Assembly: GCA_022446885.1 (NCBI GenBank)
Contig: JAKVBU010000016.1
Coordinates: 32,921-96,920, forward strand
Reading direction: 5' to 3'
Source: Phycisphaerales bacterium
Lineage (GTDB): Bacteria; Planctomycetota; Phycisphaerae; Phycisphaerales; SM1A02
DNA length: 64,000 nt
This document shows positions 17,602 through 25,719 of this stretch, piece by piece. A program made the translations under genes and the position numbers. The notes below the pieces were generated by a model. It ran no database searches, had not been told where the DNA came from, and was given only the letters and a program-made list of their open reading frames with translations. Positions within the stretch are counted from its first letter, which is position 1; the number at the start of each line of letters is the position of its first letter.

Positions 17602-18074
17602 TCGCCCTCGTCACGGCTCATCCTGGCCAGTTCATCGCGAATCTCGGCGGCTCGCTCATACTGCTCCGCCGCAACGGCGGCTTCCAGATCACGCATGAGC
17701 CGCTGTGTCTCATGTCGGCGTGCCAGGTCGGCTTCGCTGCCGGCGGGGCGGCGCCCTACGTGATGGGTGGCGCCGTGCTGGGCCTGTTCAAGCAACTTGC
17801 CCACCGGTGTGGCGAACATCTCGAAACACTGGGGGCAGCCCAGTTGTTCGGCTTGCCGAATCTGGGCGAAACTCATTCCACACGAGCCGCAGGTGGGGGA
17901 CTGCACCGCAGCAACGCCGACCTTGGTCGAAACACTCTGCATGGACACGGACGGAATGTCTGCGAAGCCCTGTTGAGCAGCGTGCTCCTGACACAGATGC
18001 AGTTCACGCTTGATGCCGTCCATGATCTGGAATTCATGGACGACGGCGGGCTTGTTGCACAGATCGCACTTCAT
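17598..18074 (-). CDS. mcsA: McsA, zinc-finger activator of McsB
   Basis: 158 aa. Two zinc-binding halves are visible: CDLCNKPAVVHE with HLCQEH, and CGSCGMSFAQ with GCPQCFEMF. A C-terminal UVR motif follows (LEAAVAAEQYERAAEIRDEL). This is the standard McsA layout; the protein stimulates McsB. It sits between kdsA and mcsB with 4-bp overlaps on both sides, so all three are probably co-translated. Confidence 0.9.
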   Translation of the reverse strand: MKCDLCNKPAVVHEFQIMDGIKRELHLCQEHAAQQGFADIPSVSMQSVSTKVGVAAVQSPTCGSCGMSFAQIRQAEQLGCPQCFEMFATPVGKLLEQAQHGATHHVGRRPAGSEADLARRHETQRLMRDLEAAVAAEQYERAAEIRDELARMSRDEGE

Positions 18075-18928
18075 GCGCTCGTTCCGGCCAATGCACCGCG
18101 AATGGCGGCAGCTTCCTGAATGATCGCTCTTGCACCCTCGAGTGTCTGGACCGTTGCGCCATCACTGCGCGCCGATGAAGGATCGGTGTGGCACTCGATG
18201 AAGAGGGCATCAACACCGGCGGCAACCGCAGCTCGCGACAGGAGTGCGGCTCGCTCGGGGCGGCCTCCACTCTTGCCCGAACCGGCGCCTGGCAACTGGG
18301 TGCTGTGGGTCACGTCGAAGCAAACTGGATGGCCGAGGGCCATGAGATCGCCGAGCCCGATGAAGTCGTTGACCAGCCGGTGGTATCCAAAGAACGTGCC
18401 CCGTTCCGTAAGCATCAGTGCGCCGGCGCCGGCTTCCAGGGCCTTGTTGGCGGCATGCTCCATCTCGCCAGGGGAGAGGAACTGCCCCTTCTTGATGTTG
18501 ACCGGCAGCCCCGTTTCACCACAGGCCTGCAGCAGGTCACTCTGGCGGCAGAGAAAGGCCGGCACTTGGAGCAGGTCCACGGCCTGGGCAACCGTGGCGG
18601 CCTGACTTGGCTCGTGAACATCTGTCGTGACAGGAACGGAATACCGCTCGCCAATCGAGGCCAGTTGGGCAAGGCCCTCTTGAATGCCCGGGCCGCGGGG
18701 GCTGTGCAAGCTGGTGCGATTGGCCTTGTCGAATGACCCCTTGAAGATCCAAGGCAGGCCCAGAGGGCCGCACGTCTGGGCGAGCATGGTGCAGATGGCC
18801 TCGTGCAGGTCGTCAGACTCCAGCACACAGGGGCCAGCGATGATGGTCAGCGGGGCCAGCTGGCCGTCTGGACCATGTCCGATGGAGACATCGCCGAGGG
18901 AGATCGATCCTTGGGAGCACCGTTGCAT
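18071..18928 (-). CDS. kdsA: Kdo-8-phosphate synthase
   Basis: 285 aa. Condenses phosphoenolpyruvate with arabinose 5-phosphate (the KdsD product) to Kdo-8-phosphate. The TIM-barrel motifs IIAGPCVLES, KGSFDKANRTS, TTDVHEPSQ, NIKKGQFLSP and FDVTHSTQLPG are all present. The ATG at 18928 is chosen because TATCCT lies 6 nt upstream and it gives the family's normal length; the open frame extends 80 codons further but without family match. It leads the kdsA-mcsA-mcsB operon, which is an unusual pairing. Confidence 0.95.
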   Translation of the reverse strand: MQRCSQGSISLGDVSIGHGPDGQLAPLTIIAGPCVLESDDLHEAICTMLAQTCGPLGLPWIFKGSFDKANRTSLHSPRGPGIQEGLAQLASIGERYSVPVTTDVHEPSQAATVAQAVDLLQVPAFLCRQSDLLQACGETGLPVNIKKGQFLSPGEMEHAANKALEAGAGALMLTERGTFFGYHRLVNDFIGLGDLMALGHPVCFDVTHSTQLPGAGSGKSGGRPERAALLSRAAVAAGVDALFIECHTDPSSARSDGATVQTLEGARAIIQEAAAIRGALAGTSA

Positions 18929-18934
18929 TGCAAC

Positions 18935-18940
18935 AGGATA
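18935..18940 (-). promoter_or_regulatory. -10 element of probable leaderless kdsA
   Basis: TATCCT on the minus strand, 6 nt before the kdsA ATG at 18928. Confidence 0.55.
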
Positions 18941-19085
18941 TCGGCCAGAGGGGCCTGAGGCCCCAATGAGGGCCGATTCGGCACCTTCCTGCGCCGCTTT
19001 GAATGCAATGGAGATTTCCGTTTCACGAAGGCCGTTTTTCGGACGATGGTTGCAGTGCTGGCGTTCACTGGAAGGAAGACCCGTC

Positions 19086-19877
19086 ATGAGCACGCTGCCG
19101 AGAGAACCCGAGGCATTCTGCGAAGCCGTCGCGGCCATGTTGCGAGCGCGGTTTTCCACGGAGGCCATCGAGACCTGTGGTCCGCTGGACGTGATGATCG
19201 GTGCCCGCCACTTGGCGTTGGGGAATCTCTATCGGATGGTGCAGTGCGAGCCCCATCGGGCCGAGCAGGTGGTGCAGGAGTTTCTCAGTTCGCTGCAGGA
19301 AGGCGATCTGGTCGGTGAGTTGGCCTTGCCGCTTTCGCTGGCTCGAGGCCGAATCATGCCCCGACTTCAACCCGAGTCACTGTTCAGGCGTCTGGATCCG
19401 GATCAGGTGGCGCACACGGAGTGGGTCAATGGAACCGTGATCGTGTACGTCATCGATCTGCCGCGAGTGACCGTGAGCATCACGACCGAGCAGATCATTC
19501 GATGGGGGATCGACATCGAGGAGATTGACCTGCTGGCCCGATCCAATCTGAGCCGCTATCGCCCCGATCTGGAAGTGAAGTTGGTCGAGTCTGAAGACGG
19601 CGGCCGCGCTGCGCTCATGTCGGCCCGCGACGGGTACGACGCCACGCGGCTGCTGCTGGAGGGGTTTCACGAGCGGCTGGCGCCGCAACTGCGAGGCGAC
19701 TTCCTCGTAGCCACCCCCGCCCGGGATGTGCTCGTGGCAATGAGCGCGGATCCTGAGGACTTCGTCGATCGAATCAAACGACGCATCAATCGCGACTATC
19801 GACGGCTGCCCTATCCGATCACCAGCGATCTGTTCCTCGTCACGCGGGATGGAATCGCCGGCACACGAGCCGCCTGA
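19086..19877 (+). CDS. DUF1444 family protein (YtpQ-like)
   Basis: 263 aa. The pattern fits DUF1444: the central segment GTVIVYVIDLPRVTVSITTEQIIRWGID followed by LLARSNLSRYRP, and a C-terminal half with DGYDATRLLLEGF. The family has no established function. Probably cytosolic: no signal peptide or membrane segment is seen. The ATG at 19086 has GGAAGG about 10 nt upstream, which decides it over an in-frame start in the kdsA region. Confidence 0.7.
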   Translation: MSTLPREPEAFCEAVAAMLRARFSTEAIETCGPLDVMIGARHLALGNLYRMVQCEPHRAEQVVQEFLSSLQEGDLVGELALPLSLARGRIMPRLQPESLFRRLDPDQVAHTEWVNGTVIVYVIDLPRVTVSITTEQIIRWGIDIEEIDLLARSNLSRYRPDLEVKLVESEDGGRAALMSARDGYDATRLLLEGFHERLAPQLRGDFLVATPARDVLVAMSADPEDFVDRIKRRINRDYRRLPYPITSDLFLVTRDGIAGTRAA

Positions 19878-19889
19878 GTGTCGCCCGGT

Positions 19890-19895
19890 TAGGCT
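19890..19895 (+). promoter_or_regulatory. -10 element of probable leaderless trpG
   Basis: TAGGCT, 9 nt before the TTG at 19905. Confidence 0.45.
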
Positions 19896-19904
19896 GGGTG
19901 TACC

Positions 19905-20537
19905 TTGTTGCTCCTGCTGGACAATTACGACTCGTTCACCTGGAATCTGGTGCACCTGCTGGGCACCGTCTCGCCCGGTCTGGACATTCAGGTGCATCGC
20001 AACGATGCGTTGAGTGTCAGTGAAATCGAGGAACTGTCGCCGGCCCAGATTGTGATTTCGCCCGGCCCCTGTACACCTAGTGAAACCGGTGTGTGCCGAG
20101 ATGTGATCAGGCGGTTTGGGGGAGAGGTGCCGCTGCTGGGCGTATGTCTGGGGCACCAGAGCATCGCGGACGTTCGTGCCGTGGCCGTGTCGAGGCATGA
20201 CATGCCCGTCCATGGCCGCACATCAATGGTGGAGCACGATGGTCGGGGCATTTTTGAAGGGTTGGACAACCCGTTCCCGGCCGCTCGCTACCACTCGCTG
20301 ATCGTGGATCGGGCGGGGATCGAGCCACCGTTGGAAGTCTCAGCCTGGACGAGCGACGGCATCGTGATGGCCCTGCGTGATACCAGCGCTGCTGCGCCGC
20401 TGGTTGGCCTGCAGTTTCACCCTGAGAGTTTCCTCACGCCGGCTGGCCCTCGGCTGATGGCCAACTTTCTGAAGGCCTCCGGGGAGCAAGTCGACGAGGT
20501 GGCAGGGCGTGTATCCTGCGCGCCCGCCCAAGCGTAG
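19905..20537 (+). CDS. trpG: Anthranilate/aminodeoxychorismate synthase glutaminase
   Basis: 210-aa class I glutamine amidotransferase subunit (TrpG or PabA) that feeds ammonia to the chorismate-using partner. It starts LLLLDNYDSFTWN, has SPGPCTPSETG, the nucleophile Cys81 in GVCLGHQ and the His/Glu pair in FHPESF. The segment after LGHQ lacks the usual FGG and is divergent but of normal length. The partner TrpE/PabB is not adjacent; trpF is 4 kb away. The TTG start is inferred from the invariant N-terminus and the TAGGCT element. TrpG versus PabA cannot be settled here. Confidence 0.87.
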   Translation: MLLLLDNYDSFTWNLVHLLGTVSPGLDIQVHRNDALSVSEIEELSPAQIVISPGPCTPSETGVCRDVIRRFGGEVPLLGVCLGHQSIADVRAVAVSRHDMPVHGRTSMVEHDGRGIFEGLDNPFPAARYHSLIVDRAGIEPPLEVSAWTSDGIVMALRDTSAAAPLVGLQFHPESFLTPAGPRLMANFLKASGEQVDEVAGRVSCAPAQA

Positions 20538-20560
20538 ATGCTGGGCGATTTGGAGGCCTG

Positions 20561-20968
20561 ATGGCGACGTCAGTAAACGACAGTGCCCGAACGCGGGTGG
20601 ACATCGAGCGTGTGGACGCAGATCGGGTCGTGGTGTCGATTCCAGGCAATGCGTATTCCATCTCATTGCGATGGGGGGGCGAGGATCCGCCCACGACCGG
20701 GCGAATGCACGGCTGGGTACAGGCACATGCGCTGAAGGTGCAGGCGGCATCGGCCGGTGGGCGATTCATCGAGCCTCTGTCAGGTGCGCCCAGAATCATG
20801 GCAGGCCGGGTAGAGGCGGTTGACACAGAGTCGGCCACGATCGCGCTGCGATGTGTGTTGCCCGTGCATGTGGCATTGGAGCGGCGGGAAGATCTTTCGC
20901 TGTGTACGCCCGGTGCGATGGTGAATTTCCACGTTCGCAGCGACGCGGCCTTCGTGCCGCAGGCCTGA
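20561..20968 (+). CDS. Uncharacterized 135-aa protein
   Basis: I do not recognise this protein. It is mostly predicted beta strand, without signal peptide or membrane segment (ADRVVVSIPGNAYSISLRW, RIMAGRVEAVDTESATIALR), and ends in FHVRSDAAFVPQA. GGAGG lies just before the ATG. It starts 23 bp after trpG, so it may share its transcript. An OB- or PilZ-like barrel is possible from the strand pattern, but no PilZ RxxxR/DxSxxG signature is seen. Confidence 0.65.
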   Translation: MATSVNDSARTRVDIERVDADRVVVSIPGNAYSISLRWGGEDPPTTGRMHGWVQAHALKVQAASAGGRFIEPLSGAPRIMAGRVEAVDTESATIALRCVLPVHVALERREDLSLCTPGAMVNFHVRSDAAFVPQA

Positions 20969-21012
20969 CTTCCCAAAGGCCTGTCTTTCCCAAGGCCGGC
21001 GCATCGAGCACC

Positions 21013-21723
21013 TCAGGGTGTTCGACGAATGCCCTCGATCATCCGCATGAACGCCGCCCGGTTCGCTTCGACCGTGTCCTGCGGCCCCAGCAAGCGGATG
21101 ACGACGGTGTGTTCGGGGCCATCCAGGACAGCTGTGATCTGGCGATGATCTGGGCGGTGCCAGCCCCCGCCCATGCCGGTGAATTCGCCAGCGAGTTCGA
21201 CCAGATGCACCTTTCGGCCTGCGACATCTCTGGTCTCGTGACCGGGCTGGGCCGGTATGACGCCCGTTCGAAACTGCTTCGACCAGACTGGCAGCATGTG
21301 CTCGACGAGATCGTCGGCAGACTCCGCCGGTGAGAAGATGACCAGTTCTGCGGGCTCAGTATCTGCTGGTCCGGGCACGATCCACTGGGCCAGCCAGGCC
21401 GAGGAGCGAGGCGGCTGCCACAGCCAGGTCGGTGCAAGTGGGGCTTCCATGCCAAGAAAGAGCAGTGGCTCACCGTGCGCGGGGCGGGGAATGACCAGCT
21501 TCTCGTCGGTCTGGGAGGCGGCAGCATCAGCCGACCGGATGATGCCCGCCAGCGATTGGTCGTCGGTTGGGCTCGTGGGGCTGCCCGCTCCGGGCGGGGG
21601 CGGGGCGATGCCAGGGGGCGTGGTGCCTTGGTCTGCCCCATCGCGATCGGACTGATCGCAGCCCCCAACGGCGAAGGCCGCGGCGGCAAGGAGGAAGCTG
21701 CATGGTCGCCCTCGTCGAAGCAT
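21013..21723 (-). CDS. Uncharacterized lipoprotein
   Basis: 236 aa with a clear lipoprotein signal (LLAAAAFAVGGC) and a Pro/Gly/Thr-rich linker after the lipidated Cys, then a folded domain of unknown family (FLGMEAPLAPTWLWQPP, VDLxEL-like strands, GMGGGWHRPDHRQITAVLDG). The ATG at 21723 is supported by TACTCT 6 nt upstream. That element overlaps the -10-like hexamer of the divergent amidohydrolase gene. Confidence 0.72.
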   Translation of the reverse strand: MLRRGRPCSFLLAAAAFAVGGCDQSDRDGADQGTTPPGIAPPPPGAGSPTSPTDDQSLAGIIRSADAAASQTDEKLVIPRPAHGEPLLFLGMEAPLAPTWLWQPPRSSAWLAQWIVPGPADTEPAELVIFSPAESADDLVEHMLPVWSKQFRTGVIPAQPGHETRDVAGRKVHLVELAGEFTGMGGGWHRPDHRQITAVLDGPEHTVVIRLLGPQDTVEANRAAFMRMIEGIRRTP

Positions 21724-21729
21724 CACTGA

Positions 21730-21735
21730 AGAGTA
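21730..21735 (-). promoter_or_regulatory. -10 element of probable leaderless lipoprotein gene
   Basis: TACTCT on the minus strand, 6 nt before the ATG at 21723. It shares two base pairs with the opposing element at 21734-21739. Confidence 0.5.
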
Positions 21736-21739
21736 GCAT
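21734..21739 (+). promoter_or_regulatory. -10 element of probable leaderless amidohydrolase gene
   Basis: TAGCAT, 8 nt before the ATG at 21748, overlapping the divergent element on the other strand. Confidence 0.5.
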
Positions 21740-21747
21740 CGGTTCGA

Positions 21748-23247
21748 ATGAGGTCCATGCATCTGCGAAATCTACGAGCGTGGGTGGGAGACGGCAGTTG
21801 GAAGGACGCGCTGTGGGTGTCTGATGGCCTGCTCATTGACCACGTCGAGGCTGGGCGCACCTCCCCAGTTGAGCTTGATCTGGGCGGACGTGTTGTCACG
21901 CCCGGCTTGATAGATGCCCACGTCCATCTCGTGATGGGGGCGCAGTTTCGTCGCGGCATTGACCTGTCGAGTGCTCATTGCGCTCTGGACATGGTCGAGT
22001 TGCTGCAGCGGGCGTGTGTTGACTTGGATGACGATGCTTGGCTCATTTCGCATGGGTGGGATGAGACAGCCTGGCCCGGATCGGCCCCGCCAACGCTTGA
22101 GGATATGTCGCTGCTGGGCCCGAGGCCCATCGTCTGCTGGCGGTGCGATTTGCATGCGGCCCTTGTCAATCAGACCCTGCTCGATCGACTGGAATTGCCT
22201 GCCGGTTCGCCTGCGCATGCAACTGGGCTGCTTGTTGAGGATGAGGCATGGGAGGTGCTCATGCCCGCCCTGCCGCAGGTCTCCCCCGAAGAGGTCCGCT
22301 CAGCCTTGGTTGATTGCGGTCCATGGCTCAACGCAATGGGCATCACCGGCCTCAGAACCATGGAGTACCGACGGGAACTGGAGTCCATGCTGGATCCGGT
22401 CGCTGACAACCTCAACCTGCGGCTGGCGGTCACGATGTTGGATCGCACACTGCCCCTCGATCTTGAGTGGATCCGGAGCAGAGATGTTGGATTGCCGACG
22501 GTCATTGGCTGCAAGGCGTTTTTCGACGGCACACTCGGTTCGCGTACAGCCCGCCTCGCATCGCCCTATGTGGACCGCGGGGGGCTTGGGCGGTGGGTGG
22601 AGTTGGCGCTTGAAGATCAGGACGAAGCGTGGCGCGATGCCGTGGTACAGGCGGGATTGGCGCCCAGCGTGCACGCGATCGGGGACGCAGCTGTTGGGCG
22701 TGCTCGACGAGTGCTTGAGTCGGTTCCAGATGATCGGCGGGCAACTATCGAGCATGCCGAACTTGTGCCCGAGGATGAACTCGCAGCCCTTGCTCGCCTG
22801 CGGCTGAGCGTGCAGCCCGTGCACCGCGCGGAAGATGCCCGAGGGGCCAAGGACATGCTTGGTGAGCACCGAGCCGGACGACTTCTTCCACTTCGATCTC
22901 TGCAGCAGGCAGGAGCGAGATTGGCATTTGGCACCGACTGGCCGGTGACGCAGATTGATCCCATGCGGACGCTGCGGGCTGCTCTGACTGGCGAGACCAT
23001 CGACGGTGTGGCGTTTCACTCGGAAGAGGCGATCGACAATCACAGCGCGCTGTACGCCATGACATTGGGGGCGGCAGAAGCTGTCTCATTGCCGGGGCAA
23101 GGTGGGCTCATCAGTGGCGAGGTTGCAGATCTGGTCGTCTGGGAAGGCGATCCGCTGTCGTGGGATGGCCTGAGCGAGGCGCCTCGGCCCGCATTGGTGA
23201 TCGTTGGTGGCACGATCGTGTTCGGCGATCCCGATGCGCTGGCGTAG
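21748..23247 (+). CDS. Amidohydrolase, YtcJ-like
   Basis: 499-aa metal-dependent hydrolase of the amidohydrolase superfamily (Amidohydro_3/YtcJ branch). The metal-binding TPGLIDAHVHLVMG is at about residues 50-63; later motifs include KAFFDGTLGSRTA, VHAIGDAAVGRA, IEHAEL and the closing FGTDWPV. Substrate is not predictable; relatives act on N-acyl or formamide-type bonds. No signal peptide is seen. The following moaC gene starts 9 bp after its stop. Confidence 0.86.
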   Translation: MRSMHLRNLRAWVGDGSWKDALWVSDGLLIDHVEAGRTSPVELDLGGRVVTPGLIDAHVHLVMGAQFRRGIDLSSAHCALDMVELLQRACVDLDDDAWLISHGWDETAWPGSAPPTLEDMSLLGPRPIVCWRCDLHAALVNQTLLDRLELPAGSPAHATGLLVEDEAWEVLMPALPQVSPEEVRSALVDCGPWLNAMGITGLRTMEYRRELESMLDPVADNLNLRLAVTMLDRTLPLDLEWIRSRDVGLPTVIGCKAFFDGTLGSRTARLASPYVDRGGLGRWVELALEDQDEAWRDAVVQAGLAPSVHAIGDAAVGRARRVLESVPDDRRATIEHAELVPEDELAALARLRLSVQPVHRAEDARGAKDMLGEHRAGRLLPLRSLQQAGARLAFGTDWPVTQIDPMRTLRAALTGETIDGVAFHSEEAIDNHSALYAMTLGAAEAVSLPGQGGLISGEVADLVVWEGDPLSWDGLSEAPRPALVIVGGTIVFGDPDALA

Positions 23248-23250
23248 ACT
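23245..23250 (+). promoter_or_regulatory. -10 element of probable leaderless moaC
   Basis: TAGACT, overlapping the amidohydrolase stop codon and ending 6 nt before the moaC ATG at 23257. Confidence 0.5.
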
Positions 23251-23256
23251 GTTTTC

Positions 23257-23733
23257 ATGAGCGGCGAACTGACCCACATTGATGAACAGGGGCGAGCGTC
23301 GATGGTCGATGTCTCCGGCAAGCCGCCCATGCGCCGACTTGCCCGGGCGAGGGTTCGATTCATCGCAGCCCCCGAGACGCTTGATCGGGTGATGGACGGA
23401 GCGCTCCCCAAGGGTGAGGCCTTGGCCGTAGCAAGGGTGGCAGGAATTACGGCGGCCAAGCAGGTTGACCGACTCGTACCCTTGTGTCATCCATTGGCGC
23501 TCGACCATGTCGGTGTGACCTTCCAGCGAACCGCGCCCGACACCATCAGCATCGAGACCACAGCTCAGGTGACGGCTCCCACCGGCGTGGAGATGGAAGC
23601 GTTGACAGCGGCATCAGTGGCCGCGCTGACGCTGTGGGACATGACCAAGGGCGTTGATACTGGTCTGCGCATCGACGGGCTTGAGCTTGTCGAGAAGACC
23701 AAGAGGCCGCTTCCGAATGCTCATCAGCAGTAG
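23257..23733 (+). CDS. moaC: Cyclic pyranopterin monophosphate synthase
   Basis: 158 aa. Forms cyclic pyranopterin monophosphate in molybdenum cofactor synthesis. Conserved motifs: LTHIDEQGRASMVDVSGK at the N-terminus, GKGEALAVARVAGI-like segment, LVPLCHPLAL and the GVEMEALTAASVAALTLWDM(T/V)K core with catalytic Lys. moaA and other Moco genes are not adjacent. It ends 2 bp from the convergent trpF. Confidence 0.95.
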   Translation: MSGELTHIDEQGRASMVDVSGKPPMRRLARARVRFIAAPETLDRVMDGALPKGEALAVARVAGITAAKQVDRLVPLCHPLALDHVGVTFQRTAPDTISIETTAQVTAPTGVEMEALTAASVAALTLWDMTKGVDTGLRIDGLELVEKTKRPLPNAHQQ

Positions 23734-23735
23734 CG

Positions 23736-24359
23736 TCAGTGGACTGCGCGACAGAAGGATCTGATCAAGTCCGGGCTCTTGACGCCTGGGTTTGACTCGA
23801 CGCCGCTGCTGACATCAACACCCCATGGCTGAAGCAACTCAATGACAGATGCAACGATCTGAGGGCTCAGCCCGCCTGCGACCATCAGCGGTGTCTTCAG
23901 CCTGTTGCGAATCGACGAGAACGCATCGTGATCGAAGCAGTGGCCACTACCGCCTGTAGGGGCATCAACCAGCAAGACATCGATGTGTGGATCAGCGTCA
24001 CAGGCGAGCAGGCGTTGGGGGTCAGTGGCTTCAACAGCCTTGATGACACGGTGGTCTTGGGCAACACGAGCGATGCAGGCGGCGTCCTCCTGCCCGTGCA
24101 GTTGCACCCACTCTGTTGACAGGTCTCCAATCGCTGACTCGGTTGGATTGACCAGCAGGGAGACGGGCTGGATTCGATCTCCGCAATAGCGAGCAAGTTT
24201 ACTGGCCTGAGCCGCGGTGACATGGCGGATCGACGCCTCGGCGAGCACCAAGCCAACGGCATCTGCGCCCGATTCGATCGCTGCATCGATGTCGGCTTCG
24301 CTGCGGACACCGCAGATCTTGATGCGCACTGGCCCTGACTCGCTCGGACAGAAACTCAC
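23736..24359 (-). CDS. trpF: Phosphoribosylanthranilate isomerase
   Basis: 207-aa TIM-barrel enzyme of tryptophan synthesis. Motifs: RIKICGVRSEADID with the catalytic Cys, GLVLAEASIRHVTAAQA, VQLHGQED, LLVDAPTGGSGHCFDH and PLMVAGGLSPQIV, with GVDVSSGVESNPGVKSPDLI at the C-terminus. The ATG at 24359 overlaps the stop of the upstream rhomboid gene by 4 bp. It is not in a trp operon; trpG is 4 kb away on the other strand. Confidence 0.94.
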   Translation of the reverse strand: MSFCPSESGPVRIKICGVRSEADIDAAIESGADAVGLVLAEASIRHVTAAQASKLARYCGDRIQPVSLLVNPTESAIGDLSTEWVQLHGQEDAACIARVAQDHRVIKAVEATDPQRLLACDADPHIDVLLVDAPTGGSGHCFDHDAFSSIRNRLKTPLMVAGGLSPQIVASVIELLQPWGVDVSSGVESNPGVKSPDLIRSFCRAVH

Positions 24360-25582
24360 TCATCAATCTCCGAGCGCAGCTGACTCGCCAGATCAAGATG
24401 TGGTTGCTCGTGCAGTTGGTCAGTTGCCTGTTCAAGCAGCTCCAGGGCCTCTGGCCCTCTATCAAGCCGTCTGATGAGGAGCACGCTCAGCAGCAGTCGG
24501 ACCATTGGTGCTTCGGGGTGGTCGCTGTGGTGCTTCAGCAGTCTCTGGTAGGCGTCGGCAGCCGCCTCCCACTGGCCATCTGCCTGCAGGTGATTGGCCA
24601 GATCCAACTGAACGGGGGCGCCAAGACAAGCCTCGGGGTCTTCGGCAGCGCCCCTGCGCCAACGCTGCATGGCGCCTGCTGTTCGGCCCGATCGCATGGC
24701 TGCTTCAACATCGCGCAGCCACGTTCGTGTGTCGGGCTCATCGGCTGTCTGAGCATTGTCGATGGGCGTCTTCGTGGCCGCGGCGGGGGGTGTGGGGAGA
24801 TGACTTGGAGTCTTGCCCGGGGGCTCCTTTGAGCGAGGTTGCAGATCGGCTCGGGCCCGCCGCCGTCTTGCCCACTGCTTGAGCATCCAGAGCGCGTCAA
24901 CATCGTCTCCGCGCAGCCTCCCAAGAGGCAGCAGCGCAAAACCAGCGGCGATGCCCGCTGCGTAGCCCCCCAGATGGGCCGCGTATGCCGTTGAGGCGTC
25001 GCCGGCTCCGGCAAAGCCGACCAGATCCAGCACCATCCAGAAGGCGATCACCCAGGTCGCCGGGATCAGCCAGATGCCAATGATGAAGAAGATCAACAGG
25101 ATTCGAATCTGCACGCGCGGCAGCAACACGGCAAACGCACCTACCAAGGCGCACACGCTGCCGCTGGCGCCCAGCACGGGTGCGGGAGACTCGAGCAGAT
25201 GGCCTATGCCTGCAACGGCTCCACCGCCAAGGTAGAGGAGCACCAGGCCGAGGTGTCCGATGCGATCCTCCAGTGGCCGGCCGAACACCCAGAGCCCGAC
25301 CATGTTGAATGCCAGATGAAGCAGTCGATAGAGACCGCTGCCTGAGCCACTGCCCACGAACGGGCTGTCGTGGGCAAACTGATATGTGATGAGTGTCCAT
25401 GGCTCGCTTGCCACCTCGCTGCGGCGAAGGGTGAGCCAATTGATCACCTCCCGGGCCGACTCGGGATTCATGACGCCCACGAGCATGACGGCGACATAGG
25501 CGCCGATGGTCAGGGCGAGCAGCACCTCGCAGGCTCGAGGCCTGCGTCGCATGGGGCGATCCGTGCCCAGGGGGACGAACAT
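24356..25582 (-). CDS. Rhomboid-family serine protease with TPR-like tail
   Basis: 408 aa. The rhomboid fold has about six membrane segments, the catalytic Ser in GASGSVCALVGAF and the paired His in AAHLGGYAAG, plus the HLAFNMVGLW loop. After a linker, the last 130 residues form helix pairs of TPR type (DLANHLQADGQWEAAADAYQ). Intramembrane cleavage of unknown substrates is expected. The ATG at 25582 is chosen because TACACT lies 6 nt upstream; the longer open frame has no support. It is first in an operon with trpF. Confidence 0.85.
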   Translation of the reverse strand: MFVPLGTDRPMRRRPRACEVLLALTIGAYVAVMLVGVMNPESAREVINWLTLRRSEVASEPWTLITYQFAHDSPFVGSGSGSGLYRLLHLAFNMVGLWVFGRPLEDRIGHLGLVLLYLGGGAVAGIGHLLESPAPVLGASGSVCALVGAFAVLLPRVQIRILLIFFIIGIWLIPATWVIAFWMVLDLVGFAGAGDASTAYAAHLGGYAAGIAAGFALLPLGRLRGDDVDALWMLKQWARRRRARADLQPRSKEPPGKTPSHLPTPPAAATKTPIDNAQTADEPDTRTWLRDVEAAMRSGRTAGAMQRWRRGAAEDPEACLGAPVQLDLANHLQADGQWEAAADAYQRLLKHHSDHPEAPMVRLLLSVLLIRRLDRGPEALELLEQATDQLHEQPHLDLASQLRSEIDE

Positions 25583-25588
25583 CCTCCA

Positions 25589-25594
25589 AGTGTA
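25589..25594 (-). promoter_or_regulatory. -10 element of probable leaderless rhomboid gene
   Basis: TACACT on the minus strand, 6 nt before the ATG at 25582. Confidence 0.5.
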
Positions 25595-25621
25595 TGTGGG
25601 GTGAGTGTGCTGGCGGGCCCT

Positions 25622-25629
25622 GCTATACT
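25622..25629 (+). promoter_or_regulatory. Extended -10 promoter element for citrate synthase
   Basis: TGCTATACT forms an extended -10. The predicted leader to the ATG at 25720 is about 80 nt and carries GGAAGGA. A short open frame starts at 25641, 11 nt after the hexamer. Confidence 0.5.
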
Positions 25630-25719
25630 GCCGGGTTCTGATGAATTGGCGGGCCAGACGGGCCTCAGGCACGTTCGGCTCTCGAGCGGGGGTTGAACGC
25701 AACGGAAGGATGATGCGCA

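Noticed and set aside
18929..19168. N-terminal extension of kdsA in the open frame up to 19168
   Set aside because: No match to the KdsA fold, it would overlap the start of the DUF1444 gene, and the TATCCT element sits directly before the shorter start.
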